41,458 nucleotides of DNA from DTU072 sp050309775 (GCA_050309775.1 JBNRMV010000006.1:1-41458), one strand, 5' to 3'; shown: positions 1-8,790, numbered from the stretch's first letter. The notes: generated by a model from the letters alone, not told the origin. A program made the numbers and translations.

Positions 1-215
1 TTGCCTTCTTCATCTTTTTCATCTGTCATTGTACGGAACTTATACATAGTAAAAACTTTTTCGTTTTTACCAGGTCTTTGCTGTTTAAAAAAAACAGGAC
101 TACCCAATTTCACCCTTACCATTATAGTAAGCAATATAAAAAGAGGAGATAAAATCAATAAAGCAAATCCACTTAAAAATATATCAAACACCCTCTTAAA
201 AAACTTCCTATACAT
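1..215 (-). CDS. Bacterial sugar transferase, N-terminal part (cut by window edge)
   Basis: About 71 N-terminal residues are visible; the gene runs off the left edge. It begins MYRKFFKRVFDIFLS, followed by a hydrophobic stretch (about residues 10–32) and then KLGSPVFFKQQRPG and FTMYKFRTM. These are hallmarks of the PglC/EpsL/WcaJ-type polyprenyl-phosphate phosphoglycosyl transferases, in which a membrane re-entrant helix precedes a cytosolic catalytic core. Such enzymes start a glycan by moving a sugar phosphate onto undecaprenyl phosphate. The start ATG (215–213) overlaps the TGA stop of the aminotransferase by one base (TGATG), so the two are translationally coupled. An aminotransferase next to this transferase suggests an amino-dideoxy sugar such as bacillosamine as first sugar, as in B. 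subtilis epsL/epsN; that substrate is inferred. Confidence 0.88.
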   Translation of the reverse strand, partial: MYRKFFKRVFDIFLSGFALLILSPLFILLTIMVRVKLGSPVFFKQQRPGKNEKVFTMYKFRTMTDEKDEEG

Positions 216-1354
216 CAAAAAAGCTCCTTGACAAGTCCTATCACATAATCCTGCTCTTCTATTGTCATTTTTGTGTCGCTAGGAAGGCAAAGTCCACGGT
301 TGAAGATGTCCTCTCCGATGCTTAACTCACCGTCCTTCTTAGATGTGAAAAATTCATAGTCGCTATAATACGGCTGAGTGTGCATTGGTTTCCATATAGG
401 TCTTGCCTCAATATTATTTTCTGCTAACTTATCTATTATATCCATTGGCTTTACCTTGCTCTTTTCTTTCAAAGTCATACAAGATAGCCAATAGTTTGGC
501 TGACTCCATTCGGGAACAGGCATCATTTCGATGTCATCTATATCTGAAAACGCCTCTTTGTATCTGTCATAAATGGCTTTCTTTTGAGCCACTCTTTCTT
601 CTAGCGCGGTGAGCTGACCTCTGCCGATGCCGGCAGATACATTGCTTAAGCGGTAGTTATATCCAAGTTCGCTATGCAAATAATGCGGAGCGTTGTCCCT
701 CGCCTGCGTGGCCCAGAATTTGGCTTTCTTGATTGCATTTTCATCGTTTGATAAAAGCATTCCGCCACCCGAGGTAGTGATTATCTTATTGCCGTTAAAA
801 GACAATATCGATAAATCTCCGAAGGTGCCGGTATGTCTGCCCTTATACGCCGAACCCAAACTCTCGGCGGCATCCTCAATTACGGGAGTGTTATACTTTT
901 TGCATATCAAAAGAATTTTGTCATAATCGCAAGCTTGACCATACAAATTTACGGTAATGACGGCTTTCGGCATTTTGTCGTTTTGTTTTGCCCATTGGAA
1001 CGCCTTCTCAAGCGCTTCGGGACTCATGTTCCAACTTTCGTATTGGCTGTCGATGAATACAGGCACGCCTTTTTCGTACATTATGCTGTTGCAACTGCCT
1101 GAAAATGTCAATGAAGAGCAAAAAACAAAATCGCCTTCTTCCACACCCAGCCACTTTAACGCAAGGTGTATGGCGGCAGTACCGGAAATAAGAGCGGCTG
1201 CGTGTTTCATGCCAATATATTCTGACACTTCTTTTTCCAATCCATCAACATTCTTTCCTAAAGGCGCTATCCAGTTGGTTTCAAAAGCCTCTCTAACGAA
1301 ATCCATTTCTTTGCCCGATTGGTGCGGGGACGCAAGATAAATTCTTCTTTTCAA
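215..1354 (-). CDS. DegT/DnrJ/EryC1/StrS-family sugar aminotransferase (PglE/EpsN-like)
   Basis: This 379-residue protein is a PLP-dependent nucleotide-sugar aminotransferase, full length for the family. The fold-type I motifs are present: SGTAAIHLAL near residues 57–66 (cofactor phosphate), VIEDAAESLGS near 158–168 (the Asp that holds the pyridine nitrogen), and SFNGNKIITTSGGG near 185–198, with Lys190 as the expected Schiff-base lysine. Family members transfer an amino group from glutamate to a 4-keto-6-deoxy UDP-sugar. The start is TTG (1354–1352), with GAGGG seven bases upstream on the minus strand; the reading frame begins KRRIYLASPHQSG, a normal N-terminus for EpsN-like proteins. It lies between the Wzz-like gene and the sugar transferase and is probably co-transcribed with both. 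The exact sugar is not determined by the sequence. Confidence 0.88.
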   Translation of the reverse strand: MKRRIYLASPHQSGKEMDFVREAFETNWIAPLGKNVDGLEKEVSEYIGMKHAAALISGTAAIHLALKWLGVEEGDFVFCSSLTFSGSCNSIMYEKGVPVFIDSQYESWNMSPEALEKAFQWAKQNDKMPKAVITVNLYGQACDYDKILLICKKYNTPVIEDAAESLGSAYKGRHTGTFGDLSILSFNGNKIITTSGGGMLLSNDENAIKKAKFWATQARDNAPHYLHSELGYNYRLSNVSAGIGRGQLTALEERVAQKKAIYDRYKEAFSDIDDIEMMPVPEWSQPNYWLSCMTLKEKSKVKPMDIIDKLAENNIEARPIWKPMHTQPYYSDYEFFTSKKDGELSIGEDIFNRGLCLPSDTKMTIEEQDYVIGLVKELF

Positions 1355-1376
1355 TTTTCTACCCTCTAATATGCAA

Positions 1377-1410
1377 TTTGCTAAACCCGCATTCTTGCGG
1401 GCTTAGCAAA
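1377..1410 (-). terminator. Long hairpin inside the exopolysaccharide operon
   Basis: The minus strand reads TTTGCTAAGCCCGCA, loop AGAA, then TGCGGGTTTAGCAAA: a 15-bp stem with a single G·U pair. It sits 34 bases after the Wzz-like gene and 23 bases before the aminotransferase start. The run of T expected after an intrinsic terminator is short, so it may act as an attenuator or mRNA-stability element rather than a full stop. Confidence 0.55.
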
Positions 1411-1443
1411 CCTTATATACACTAATTATTGTGTGCTCAAATA

Positions 1444-2895
1444 TTATTTTTCTGCGTTGGCGTCGGTGTTTTTTTGCGCTGCGGCCGCCGCCATGCCTTT
1501 CTTCTCTTTTGTGTTCGTGACGATAAGCGCTGTCGTAAACGCAGCAAACATGCCAAGGAACACGACTATAAGCAGAACTTTTATGTCAAAGGCTTCATTA
1601 GGCGCCTTGACTGCGGCAACAGATTTTTGCACGCTGTTCTTAAGCAACTCAACATCGATGAATTCCTGCACGGCCACATTTATGCTTTCTATCTCTTCAA
1701 CAAGCCTTTTGTTTGTCAATTCTATCAAAGTGTCGGCCTTAGCTTTTGCATCGGGGTCCTTGTCCTCTATCTGTTGGTTCGGGTCGAAGAATTCAAGCCT
1801 GTCTTGCCATATATTTTTTTCGGAACCCAAGCTGACTACCTTTTTTTGATAGACCTGCAAGTCTGTTTGCAATTTCATCAATGGCTCGACATTGACCACT
1901 GTTTTGTCCATACTTCCATCGGAGAATGTCTTTGTGTCATAAGCAAACTCAAAGTTGTCTATGGCATTCTGCGTGGCAAGCAGCGCAGCCTCTGCGGCAG
2001 TAATTTCTCTGCTGAGAGAATCTATTTTGTCGTTTATGTATTTACTTGCTTCGATTTTCGTGCCGGTTTTTGACAAACCGTTTTGGAAAATAAGCAACTC
2101 AAGCGGCTTCATTGTAGAATTTTTTACCGCGTTGACTCTGGCTTTCATGTCCTCAAAGGTCATCTTTGTTATTGTCGAGCGGAATGACGGCGCTTCGGCT
2201 ATTCTCAAATCTACGAAACGCAAAATATCATTTATTTGGGAGTGGAACAAATCATACACTTCGATATAATCATATTCATCAAAATCAACGCCGCCGGCGA
2301 TTATGGAACCCAGAGCTTCGCCATAGCCATAATCCTTTTTGAACTCCTCAATATAATTGTCCACGATGGAGTTCAGAATAGCTATGCTTTGTTTTTTCGT
2401 CAATCCCATATCCTTCTCAACTTCAAGCGTCACGACGAAACTTGTTGAAGTATACGAAAGTTGTAATATGTCGATCAGCTGCGCAGGGTTTTTGGTGGCA
2501 ATTTCTGAAATGACCAAAATCTTTTCCATAATATTTTCGGGTACAATGCCGGCAATATGAATGCTATCCTTCAGCTTGCTTTTTAGTTTTGCTCTTGCCT
2601 CCAAATCAAAATTGTTTTCTTCCAAGGCTTTGGTGATTATGTTGTCGGACTTAATCTTTGTTACATCAAGACTTCTTCCCCAAGGGTCCAGACCCTCCTC
2701 AGCGCCTTGATAGTTGAATTCCACAATTGCCTGATAAACCGGATTGGCGCGCGGAATCAACAGAATCAAGGTCGTCACACCGCCGCAAACCACAGCAGCT
2801 ATCACGCAGTATATTACTATTCGGACAAAGCTCCTTTTAATCAAACTAAAAATTGATTGAAAGGTGATTTCACCGTTTTGGGTGCTTCCGTTCAT
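1444..2895 (-). CDS. Wzz/EpsA-like polysaccharide co-polymerase (chain-length regulator)
   Basis: The protein has about 483 residues. A transmembrane helix lies near the N-terminus (RIVIYCVIAAVVCGGVTTL), followed by a large extracytoplasmic region of about 390 residues rich in predicted helix and coiled coil. A second transmembrane helix (LLIVVFLGMFAAFTTALIV) lies near the C-terminus, followed by a short charged Ala-rich cytoplasmic tail. This two-helix layout is that of Wzz/PCP proteins, which set chain length in exopolysaccharide or capsule export. No attached BY-kinase domain is present. An ATG at 2907 also opens the frame, but GGGAGGAG lies just before the ATG at 2895, so the shorter form is preferred; its spacing is tight, so the longer start is not excluded. 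It is first in an operon with the aminotransferase and sugar transferase. Confidence 0.78.
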   Translation of the reverse strand: MNGSTQNGEITFQSIFSLIKRSFVRIVIYCVIAAVVCGGVTTLILLIPRANPVYQAIVEFNYQGAEEGLDPWGRSLDVTKIKSDNIITKALEENNFDLEARAKLKSKLKDSIHIAGIVPENIMEKILVISEIATKNPAQLIDILQLSYTSTSFVVTLEVEKDMGLTKKQSIAILNSIVDNYIEEFKKDYGYGEALGSIIAGGVDFDEYDYIEVYDLFHSQINDILRFVDLRIAEAPSFRSTITKMTFEDMKARVNAVKNSTMKPLELLIFQNGLSKTGTKIEASKYINDKIDSLSREITAAEAALLATQNAIDNFEFAYDTKTFSDGSMDKTVVNVEPLMKLQTDLQVYQKKVVSLGSEKNIWQDRLEFFDPNQQIEDKDPDAKAKADTLIELTNKRLVEEIESINVAVQEFIDVELLKNSVQKSVAAVKAPNEAFDIKVLLIVVFLGMFAAFTTALIVTNTKEKKGMAAAAAQKNTDANAEK

Positions 2896-2938
2896 CTCTC
2901 CTCCCATGTTCTTCTTAAATTAATAAATTTATGGACTT

Positions 2939-2967
2939 ATTATAGTATATAGCAATAAGCATGTCAA
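2939..2967 (-). promoter_or_regulatory. Perfect sigma-A promoter of the exopolysaccharide operon
   Basis: On the minus strand TTGACA (2967–2962) and TATAAT (2944–2939) are separated by exactly 17 bases. Both hexamers match the consensus completely. Transcription should begin near 2932, about 35 bases before the Wzz-like start. Confidence 0.85.
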
Positions 2968-3013
2968 GCAAATAAACAACTTGCACGCTTGCGCATATAT
3001 GGCAAAGAAAAAA

Positions 3014-5242
3014 TTAAATATTAAATTGCAATTTTGTCGGCAACACCTGATTGTTTTTATCGATGATGACCTTGTATTTGCCCTTTTGCAGATTAAATGT
3101 AAAATCCCTGCGGTTGTCTTTCAAGAACACCGGCAGACTCATTTTTATGGTCAACTCGCTGCTCGTATAAATGACAAATTCGGCGCCGCTGTCATTTTCA
3201 ATAAAATGCCGTACGACAAATTTTGACCCGCTGCCCTTAAAAAGTTCTTCGCCGTCGACAAACAAACTGGTTTCTTGGTCGGCAACAGTAACGCTTAAAG
3301 TGCGCCCCAGCAGCTCGACATTTGCCAACCTGTGGTCGCCCTCAACCAGTGTGCCAAATGACAGCGCCGGGCGCATATCCTCTCGGAAATATTCGACATC
3401 CAACATTTCCGACATGCCAATAAAGCCCATGAGATTGCCGCTCAGCGAATGGAGTACAATGTTTCTTCCCAGCTGTTTTTTTACTGGTAAATAATAATCG
3501 GGAGTGACGCCAAATCTTTCCATTACATCAGCATATTGTTTGGCGCTGCGATAAGCAAGTTGTCCCTGAATCTCGCTGACGCCGTACCGCTTCAGCCCCA
3601 TATAAATGAGGAAGTTCATAAGCGGCGAAATCATGCCTCTGTAACTTTCATAAGGCGGTATTTCGTCGCCTGCGTCATCGATAACCTTTCTGCCAAAAAG
3701 CGGGTGGCACTTTGCCAGCGTTGCTACCATGAAGTCACCGCCGAACTTTTTTGTGTCTTTAAGGCTGAGCATCAATTTTTCCAGTCTGCCGACATCGTCG
3801 ACAGCGCCGGCAACCAACGGCAAAAAGCTGTTTGCGCCATACAGCGGCACGAACTCGCCGCTGAGATATCTGTCCATGTACAGACCAAGTTTTTCATTGA
3901 ACAGTATTTTGTTTATATCGGTTTTTAACTGCTTATGCGCCTGGCGAAGTTTCTCCGCCGCCTTGTTTTGGCTGATTTCACACATGTTTGCCAAAACCTC
4001 AAGCGCCAACAATTTGTAACAACTCATATCAAGACTGTATACCGCGCCGCTTACAATATCCTTAAACGGTGAATTGTTTTGTTTATAGGCTATTTCGTTC
4101 ATGGTAATCTTGTCGGCTTCAACAAGTTTGCTGTCTAGAACAAAGTTTTCTCCTATACGGGGCAGGAATTCAGCGATAATCTTTGGGTTTCTGGTACGGC
4201 AGTAGAGCATCCATGCGGCAAGCGCGCCAAGTATTTTGTCGTTTACGCAAATATTCAGCTGCTTGTATGCGCTGTCATATTCGCCCATAAGCGTATAAAT
4301 CAGTGCGCCGATGGCGCATTTTGTGGGGTCATAAGAAAACAACTTGTGGCATTTTTCTCTGTCCTCTACAAGAACGGGCATGAAGAGATAGGGGTCATAT
4401 ACCCTATGCCAAACGCTGTTGCTTATGGCATTTGAGATATTTCCGCCCAGCGCGCCACTGCCGGCTATTCTTTCGGTCGTAAACATAAGTTCTGCTTTGC
4501 TTGTGCCGTAATTCAGCTCATCAATTGACGGAATGTCCTCAAATATGCCGATATCCCCTACCGCAAAGAAAAACATAAGTCTGGAGATTTGGGTATCCAA
4601 ATAGTACTCATAAGATATCATATTTCCGCTTTGGCTGACAGACAACGGCTCAACATAGCTTTTTGCCATGAAGTATTCCTTGCGTGCGGAACTTTCGTCA
4701 AACTCCACTTCATAGCGGTCTTTAATAATCATATCATCGTCTGTAAGTCTTGTCACACCCTGCACCACCGCTCTTTCGGGTGATTCGCCTATTATGACAT
4801 TGTCCTTGCTCTTTATTTCGGCATTTGATGGATACATCGGGTAAAAATCAACCCGAACCTTTACTTTGGTCATGCCGGAGATGACCAGCACAAGTTTTGA
4901 AGCCGAATAATTTATGACGCTGGCGGTAATGTCGCCATGGTGAAAGTATGAAAATTTCCCGTCTTTGTTGGCGGCAAAAAAGTTGCCGGGATTGGCAAGA
5001 AACTCTGGTGCCTCCACCCACTTGCCCAGTCTTTGATATGAAATTTTTGCTTGCCAGACCGTACCCAATTTGCCCGCAAGCAAAACGCCGTTCGGGCTTG
5101 CTGCGTCAAGTCCAAAGCCTGCGCAGGCATTTTCGGGATAACGAAAATTATCGGCGCTCGGACCTTTGCTTTTTTTCTCAAAGTATCCCTTAAAGAAAGG
5201 AGGTCTGCCCTCAAAGCCATATTCACGATTTATATATTTCAT
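3014..5242 (-). CDS. GH63/MGH1-like (alpha/alpha)6-barrel protein, possibly degenerate
   Basis: The protein has 742 residues and no signal peptide, so it is probably cytoplasmic. The N-terminal ~270 residues are mostly beta, and an alpha-helical barrel follows. Similarity to the GH63/mannosylglycerate-hydrolase-like superfamily rests on YRGMISPLMNFLIYMGLKRYG at 534–554, the counterpart of the family's WRGP.WPP.NYL..LGL.RYG, and on HSLSGNLMGFIGMSEML near 598–613, the counterpart of its final barrel helix. The site where the family usually has a catalytic Asp before NSP reads YKQNNSP (386–392), and the usual Glu-Tyr of the second catalytic site appears as PDYY (581–584). It may therefore be inactive, or act on an unusual substrate. 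The ATG at 5242 follows GGAGGAGA. It lies just downstream of RNase G. The family is fairly sure; the function is not. Confidence 0.6.
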   Translation of the reverse strand: MKYINREYGFEGRPPFFKGYFEKKSKGPSADNFRYPENACAGFGLDAASPNGVLLAGKLGTVWQAKISYQRLGKWVEAPEFLANPGNFFAANKDGKFSYFHHGDITASVINYSASKLVLVISGMTKVKVRVDFYPMYPSNAEIKSKDNVIIGESPERAVVQGVTRLTDDDMIIKDRYEVEFDESSARKEYFMAKSYVEPLSVSQSGNMISYEYYLDTQISRLMFFFAVGDIGIFEDIPSIDELNYGTSKAELMFTTERIAGSGALGGNISNAISNSVWHRVYDPYLFMPVLVEDREKCHKLFSYDPTKCAIGALIYTLMGEYDSAYKQLNICVNDKILGALAAWMLYCRTRNPKIIAEFLPRIGENFVLDSKLVEADKITMNEIAYKQNNSPFKDIVSGAVYSLDMSCYKLLALEVLANMCEISQNKAAEKLRQAHKQLKTDINKILFNEKLGLYMDRYLSGEFVPLYGANSFLPLVAGAVDDVGRLEKLMLSLKDTKKFGGDFMVATLAKCHPLFGRKVIDDAGDEIPPYESYRGMISPLMNFLIYMGLKRYGVSEIQGQLAYRSAKQYADVMERFGVTPDYYLPVKKQLGRNIVLHSLSGNLMGFIGMSEMLDVEYFREDMRPALSFGTLVEGDHRLANVELLGRTLSVTVADQETSLFVDGEELFKGSGSKFVVRHFIENDSGAEFVIYTSSELTIKMSLPVFLKDNRRDFTFNLQKGKYKVIIDKNNQVLPTKLQFNI

Positions 5243-5261
5243 TTCTCCTCCGAGGCAACAT

Positions 5262-5267
5262 ATTATA
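5262..5267 (-). promoter_or_regulatory. Possible -10 box upstream of the GH63-like gene
   Basis: The minus strand has a perfect TATAAT 20 bases before the GH63-like start. At 17-bp spacing the -35 position reads TAATAG, a poor match. A promoter here would separate this gene from the RNase G operon; the assignment is weak. Confidence 0.35.
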
Positions 5268-5290
5268 CCGACATTTGTTTGACACTATTA

Positions 5291-6349
5291 TTATTGCGAA
5301 GATTTGTTCCACTGCAAAACAAACTCATTATACCGCTTTTTTCTGTTTATTGCAATAATGGATAACTCCTTAATGGCATATACGGAACTCTGCTCTTTGT
5401 CGTGTTGCATCAACCTTTGCACATAACTTTTTAGTTCAGCGGCGTTTCTTGTACTGATAAAGTCGACCATTATCAGCCCCGAAAGGTTGCGCAAACTAAT
5501 TTGTCTGACGATTTCTTCGGCGGCGCTGCGGTTGGCGGCGTCTATGTTACCGCCAAAGCCTGAAGCAAAATTTACATCAATTACGCTCATTGCCTCTGTG
5601 CGGTCAAAGACCAACTCCACACCGTTTTTCAGCAAAATTTTGTTGACAAATATTTCTTTAATTGTGTCCGAAACGCCAAAATATTCAAATATTGGTTGTT
5701 CACCCTGATAATACTCTATGTCAAAACCGTCTGCGGTTACGGCCTTGTCGCTTATAATCTCGCAGCCCACAGCTTCAAGCTCCTGCAACACACGGTCAAT
5801 ATTTTCTACTTTATGAATTCGCCTTATTTCATTTGTGATGCCGGTATTCAATACTTTCTCATAATCTTTTGACAGCCGTTTCATTTCGGCGCTGATTGCG
5901 TCATTCTCCGCATCAGCCGCTTGTTTTCTGACAATAAATCCGTATGGAGTCGGCGGCAATATTTCTGCAAGGCGCCGGCGCTCGGCATCATTGAGCCTGC
6001 GTGAAAACTTTATGTCCTCCGCACTATCTGAAAGCACGCAAAAATGCCCGGCAAAGTTCAATCGGTCTGATAGAACGGCGCCCTTTTCGCCGCATTGCTC
6101 CCTGATTACTTGGCACTTGATGTAGTCGCCGCTCTTATACCCCTTGTTTTTTGTTTCAAGAATGCCGTTGTGAAAAGATTTGTCATAATTTACAAAGCAC
6201 TGTCCGCCTCTGACATTCTCTACTCTGCCGATATAAATATCGCCGACATTGCTGTTTGAATCAACGGCAAAATATGCCGCCACACCCTTGGGGGAAAGTT
6301 TGACGGCTTGTACATAATCCTTTGAAAAATTTATTATTACTCCGTTCAC
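5291..6349 (-). CDS. rng: Ribonuclease E/G family protein, short form
   Basis: The protein has 352 residues, clearly shorter than E. coli RNase G (about 489). An S1-like RNA-binding segment covers about residues 35–100 (GDIYIGRVENV and onwards). A 5'-sensor-like segment (FIVRKQAADAEND) follows near 138–150, and then the DNase I-like catalytic part. The two metal-binding aspartates are present: Asp258 in SVIDVNFASG and Asp296 in IMVDFIS. The chain ends at RKKRYNEFVLQWNKSSQ, with no CPxCxG zinc-link motif, so the tetramer interface of the E. coli enzymes is missing. The family cleaves single-stranded RNA in rRNA maturation and mRNA turnover. The start is GTG (6349), overlapping the TGA of the DUF2344 gene (GTGA), so translation is coupled. 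The radical SAM–DUF2344–RNase G trio is a recurring clostridial cluster. Confidence 0.85.
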   Translation of the reverse strand: MNGVIINFSKDYVQAVKLSPKGVAAYFAVDSNSNVGDIYIGRVENVRGGQCFVNYDKSFHNGILETKNKGYKSGDYIKCQVIREQCGEKGAVLSDRLNFAGHFCVLSDSAEDIKFSRRLNDAERRRLAEILPPTPYGFIVRKQAADAENDAISAEMKRLSKDYEKVLNTGITNEIRRIHKVENIDRVLQELEAVGCEIISDKAVTADGFDIEYYQGEQPIFEYFGVSDTIKEIFVNKILLKNGVELVFDRTEAMSVIDVNFASGFGGNIDAANRSAAEEIVRQISLRNLSGLIMVDFISTRNAAELKSYVQRLMQHDKEQSSVYAIKELSIIAINRKKRYNEFVLQWNKSSQ

Positions 6350-7002
6350 AGCGTTTTCAGATACTCCTTCACCGATATATATTCTTCATTTGTCTTTATT
6401 AATTGTTCTGTCCTTGTGATATCGGATAGCTCTATATCCAAGCCGAACATTTCGTTGAGTTTTACTGACAAATTGTCAATGCGCAAGTTTATGTTGCCAA
6501 ACGCCAGCCGCAATGCAATGCCGTCCGGCGCCGCCGTTATGGAATAAATCATGGGCGACACATCTTTCAGCACCTCTCCGGCCTTTGATTTCACGGGGAC
6601 AAATAGCGGCTGTTTGTTTATATCCATAAGCTGCTGCGCATACTCATGCGCCTTTGAGGACGCAATATAATAATTCGACGCCGTAACATTGCCGGCTATG
6701 TTGGGCTTTTTATCGGTATAATGGCAGCTGTTGCACATAAGCCCATTCGGACAGTTTTTATTAAAAAGTTCAACAAAGGCTTTCGGGTCGCCGAAATCCG
6801 TTTGTAAGGTAGCCCATTCGTCAATACTGGATACTCCCAGCGGCAACGGCTGTGAAAGGTTTATCAGCATATGCGGATTATATCCTTTTGAATAATCCAA
6901 TGGTATTCCCATTCTGCGCAGCGTTCTGTGCAGGGCGCGCATTATGTCTATATGCGAAATGAAAACGGCGTCCCCTTTCTTTTCAAAACAAAAACTAAGC
7001 AT
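6346..7002 (-). CDS. DUF2344 (TIGR03936) radical SAM-linked protein
   Basis: The protein has 218 residues from the chosen start. It begins MLSFCFEKKGDAVFISHIDI and continues MRALHRTLRRMGIPLDYSKG, then YNPHMLINLSQPLPLG. This is the family signature of DUF2344, whose members sit beside or are fused to TIGR03960 radical SAM proteins. The biochemical role is unknown. A frame-opening ATG exists at 7017, but it has no ribosome binding site, while GAAGGGGG precedes the ATG at 7002. The gene overlaps the end of the radical SAM gene by 8 bases and the RNase G start by 4 bases, so the three are one translational unit. A cluster of four cysteines or histidines near residues 92–100 (CNSCHY) could bind metal; that is inference. 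Confidence 0.85.
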   Translation of the reverse strand: MLSFCFEKKGDAVFISHIDIMRALHRTLRRMGIPLDYSKGYNPHMLINLSQPLPLGVSSIDEWATLQTDFGDPKAFVELFNKNCPNGLMCNSCHYTDKKPNIAGNVTASNYYIASSKAHEYAQQLMDINKQPLFVPVKSKAGEVLKDVSPMIYSITAAPDGIALRLAFGNINLRIDNLSVKLNEMFGLDIELSDITRTEQLIKTNEEYISVKEYLKTL

Positions 7003-8773
7003 TGCAGCCCCCTTCATATTGGCGGCATTTTGAAATGCTTTGCGCGCCGCAGCCTTGGCATGTATGCTTGCATGGCGGTGTGGTCTGTTCGTTCAGCGCC
7101 TTTTTGTATTCTTTCAAAAGGTAAGCCTTTGTCACGCCAAAGTCTATGAAATCCCATGGCAGCGTTTCGTCGGTATCACGCTCTCTGGTATAGTCAAAGG
7201 TGTCAATGCCGCACTCTTCAATTGCTTTTTGCCAGCTTGGATAATTGAAAAACTCCGTCCACCCGTCAAAACAGCAGCCGTTTTTGTAAGCGCTTTCAAT
7301 CAGGTACGACAACTTTCTGTCACCCCTTGCTAATACGCCCTCCAACATTGATATTTCTGCGCTGTGCCAGCTAAAGTTTATGTTTTTGTATTTTTTTAAC
7401 TGCGCGCGCAACAGATTTTGGCGGCGCAGCATCTCGGAAATATTTATCTGTTCAGCCCATTGAAAAGGCGTCAGCGGCTTTGGTATAAACATTGCTGTTG
7501 AGATATTTATTTTCAGGAATTTGTTGCCGGTCACCTCAAAGTATATTCTGCGCACCCTTTCAGCAATGCCGGCTATTCCCAACACATCTTCGTCTGTTTC
7601 TGTGGGCAGACCCAGCATAAAATACAACTTTACCGTTCTGTATCCGCTTTCAAAAGCTATGCGCATTGACGAATCTATGTCCTCATCCGTGATATTCTTA
7701 TTGATGACATTACGCAGTCTTTGCGTGCCGGCTTCGGGCGCAAATGTAACGGAGGACTTGCGGGCGCCTTTCATCAATTTTGCCGAAAAGCTGTCAAGGC
7801 GCAAACTGGGCAGTTGCAAATTGACAGATTTGCCGTCAGTAAGTTGTTTCATTTCTGAAATAAAACAATTTATGTCCTCATAATCGCCTGTGGAAAGCGA
7901 ACTCAGCCCTATTTCGTCATAGCCGGTATTTTTTAAGACCTCTTCGGCATACCGTATCAGCGTTTCTTTGCTCCTGTACCTTATCGGGCGGTAAAAAAAG
8001 CATGCCTGACAAAATCGGCAGCCGGCATAACAGCCGCGAAAAAGTTCCAGAACGGCTCTGTCATGAATTATTTCTATGTTCGGCACCAACGGCTTTAGCG
8101 GAAAAGGCGCTGCGTCAAGGTTTTTTACAGATGCTTTTTTCGCCGGCGTGATGTTTATTCCGTTTTTGAGCGTTGACAATGCAGGAACATAAATGCCGTC
8201 TATCTTTGACGCCTCTTCAAGAATGGCTCTTTTGTTGCCCTTGTGCTTTATGGCAATATGGCAAAGCGCTTTGTCAACTTCTTCGCCCTCTCCGACAAAT
8301 ACAATGTCAAAAAAATCCGCCACCGGCTCGGGATTCACCGAACATGGACCACCTGCCACAAGCAAAGGAAAACTGTCATCTCTGTCCTTTGACCGAAAAG
8401 GTATGCCGGCAAGCTCCAGCATATACAGTATATTGGTATATGCCATTTCGTATTGCAGCGAAAAGCCGACAATATCAAAATCCCTCAAAGGTTTTTTTGT
8501 TTCAAGGCTGACCAACGGCAAGCCGTTTTCTTTCAGCAGCTTACCCATGTCCGCCCATGGCGCAAAGCACCTCTCGCAAACAATGTCCTTGTCCTTGTTC
8601 AGAATGTCATATAATATAGCAATGCCCAGATTGGACATGGCTACTTCATAAATATCGGCAAAGCACAAACAAAATCTGAGTTTATGCGGTTTTTGCATGT
8701 ACGGGGTGTTGTACTCGCCGCCGGTATATCTTGCAGGTTTTTCCACCTGCATAAGCAAATTTTTGTATTGCAA
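6995..8773 (-). CDS. TIGR03960-family radical SAM protein with B12-binding-like N-terminal domain
   Basis: The protein has 592 residues. The N-terminal part begins with the family-typical VEKPARYTGGEYN and looks like a Rossmann, B12-binding-type domain. The radical SAM core carries CYAGCRFCQACFF, giving the CxxxCxxC cluster at Cys248, Cys252 and Cys255, followed by segments such as LSSLSTGDY and FAPEAGTQRLRN. The C-terminal tail carries additional cysteines (CKHTCQGCGA and a few more) that may hold a second cluster. The substrate of this family is not established; RNA or tRNA modification is often suspected because of its neighbours. The start is a TTG at 8773 with GAGAGGG ten bases upstream; an in-frame ATG at 8752 would remove only seven residues. 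It follows glcK by 17 bases and overlaps the DUF2344 gene. Confidence 0.88.
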   Translation of the reverse strand: MQYKNLLMQVEKPARYTGGEYNTPYMQKPHKLRFCLCFADIYEVAMSNLGIAILYDILNKDKDIVCERCFAPWADMGKLLKENGLPLVSLETKKPLRDFDIVGFSLQYEMAYTNILYMLELAGIPFRSKDRDDSFPLLVAGGPCSVNPEPVADFFDIVFVGEGEEVDKALCHIAIKHKGNKRAILEEASKIDGIYVPALSTLKNGINITPAKKASVKNLDAAPFPLKPLVPNIEIIHDRAVLELFRGCYAGCRFCQACFFYRPIRYRSKETLIRYAEEVLKNTGYDEIGLSSLSTGDYEDINCFISEMKQLTDGKSVNLQLPSLRLDSFSAKLMKGARKSSVTFAPEAGTQRLRNVINKNITDEDIDSSMRIAFESGYRTVKLYFMLGLPTETDEDVLGIAGIAERVRRIYFEVTGNKFLKINISTAMFIPKPLTPFQWAEQINISEMLRRQNLLRAQLKKYKNINFSWHSAEISMLEGVLARGDRKLSYLIESAYKNGCCFDGWTEFFNYPSWQKAIEECGIDTFDYTRERDTDETLPWDFIDFGVTKAYLLKEYKKALNEQTTPPCKHTCQGCGAQSISKCRQYEGGCNA

Positions 8774-8790
8774 AATCTTTTTGCCCTCTC

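Noticed and set aside
6346..6359. A 13-of-14 match on the minus strand to the CcpA cre site (TGAAAACGCTGTGA).
   Set aside because: It spans the coding junction between the DUF2344 gene and rng, far from any promoter, and one chance near-match in 41 kb is expected.
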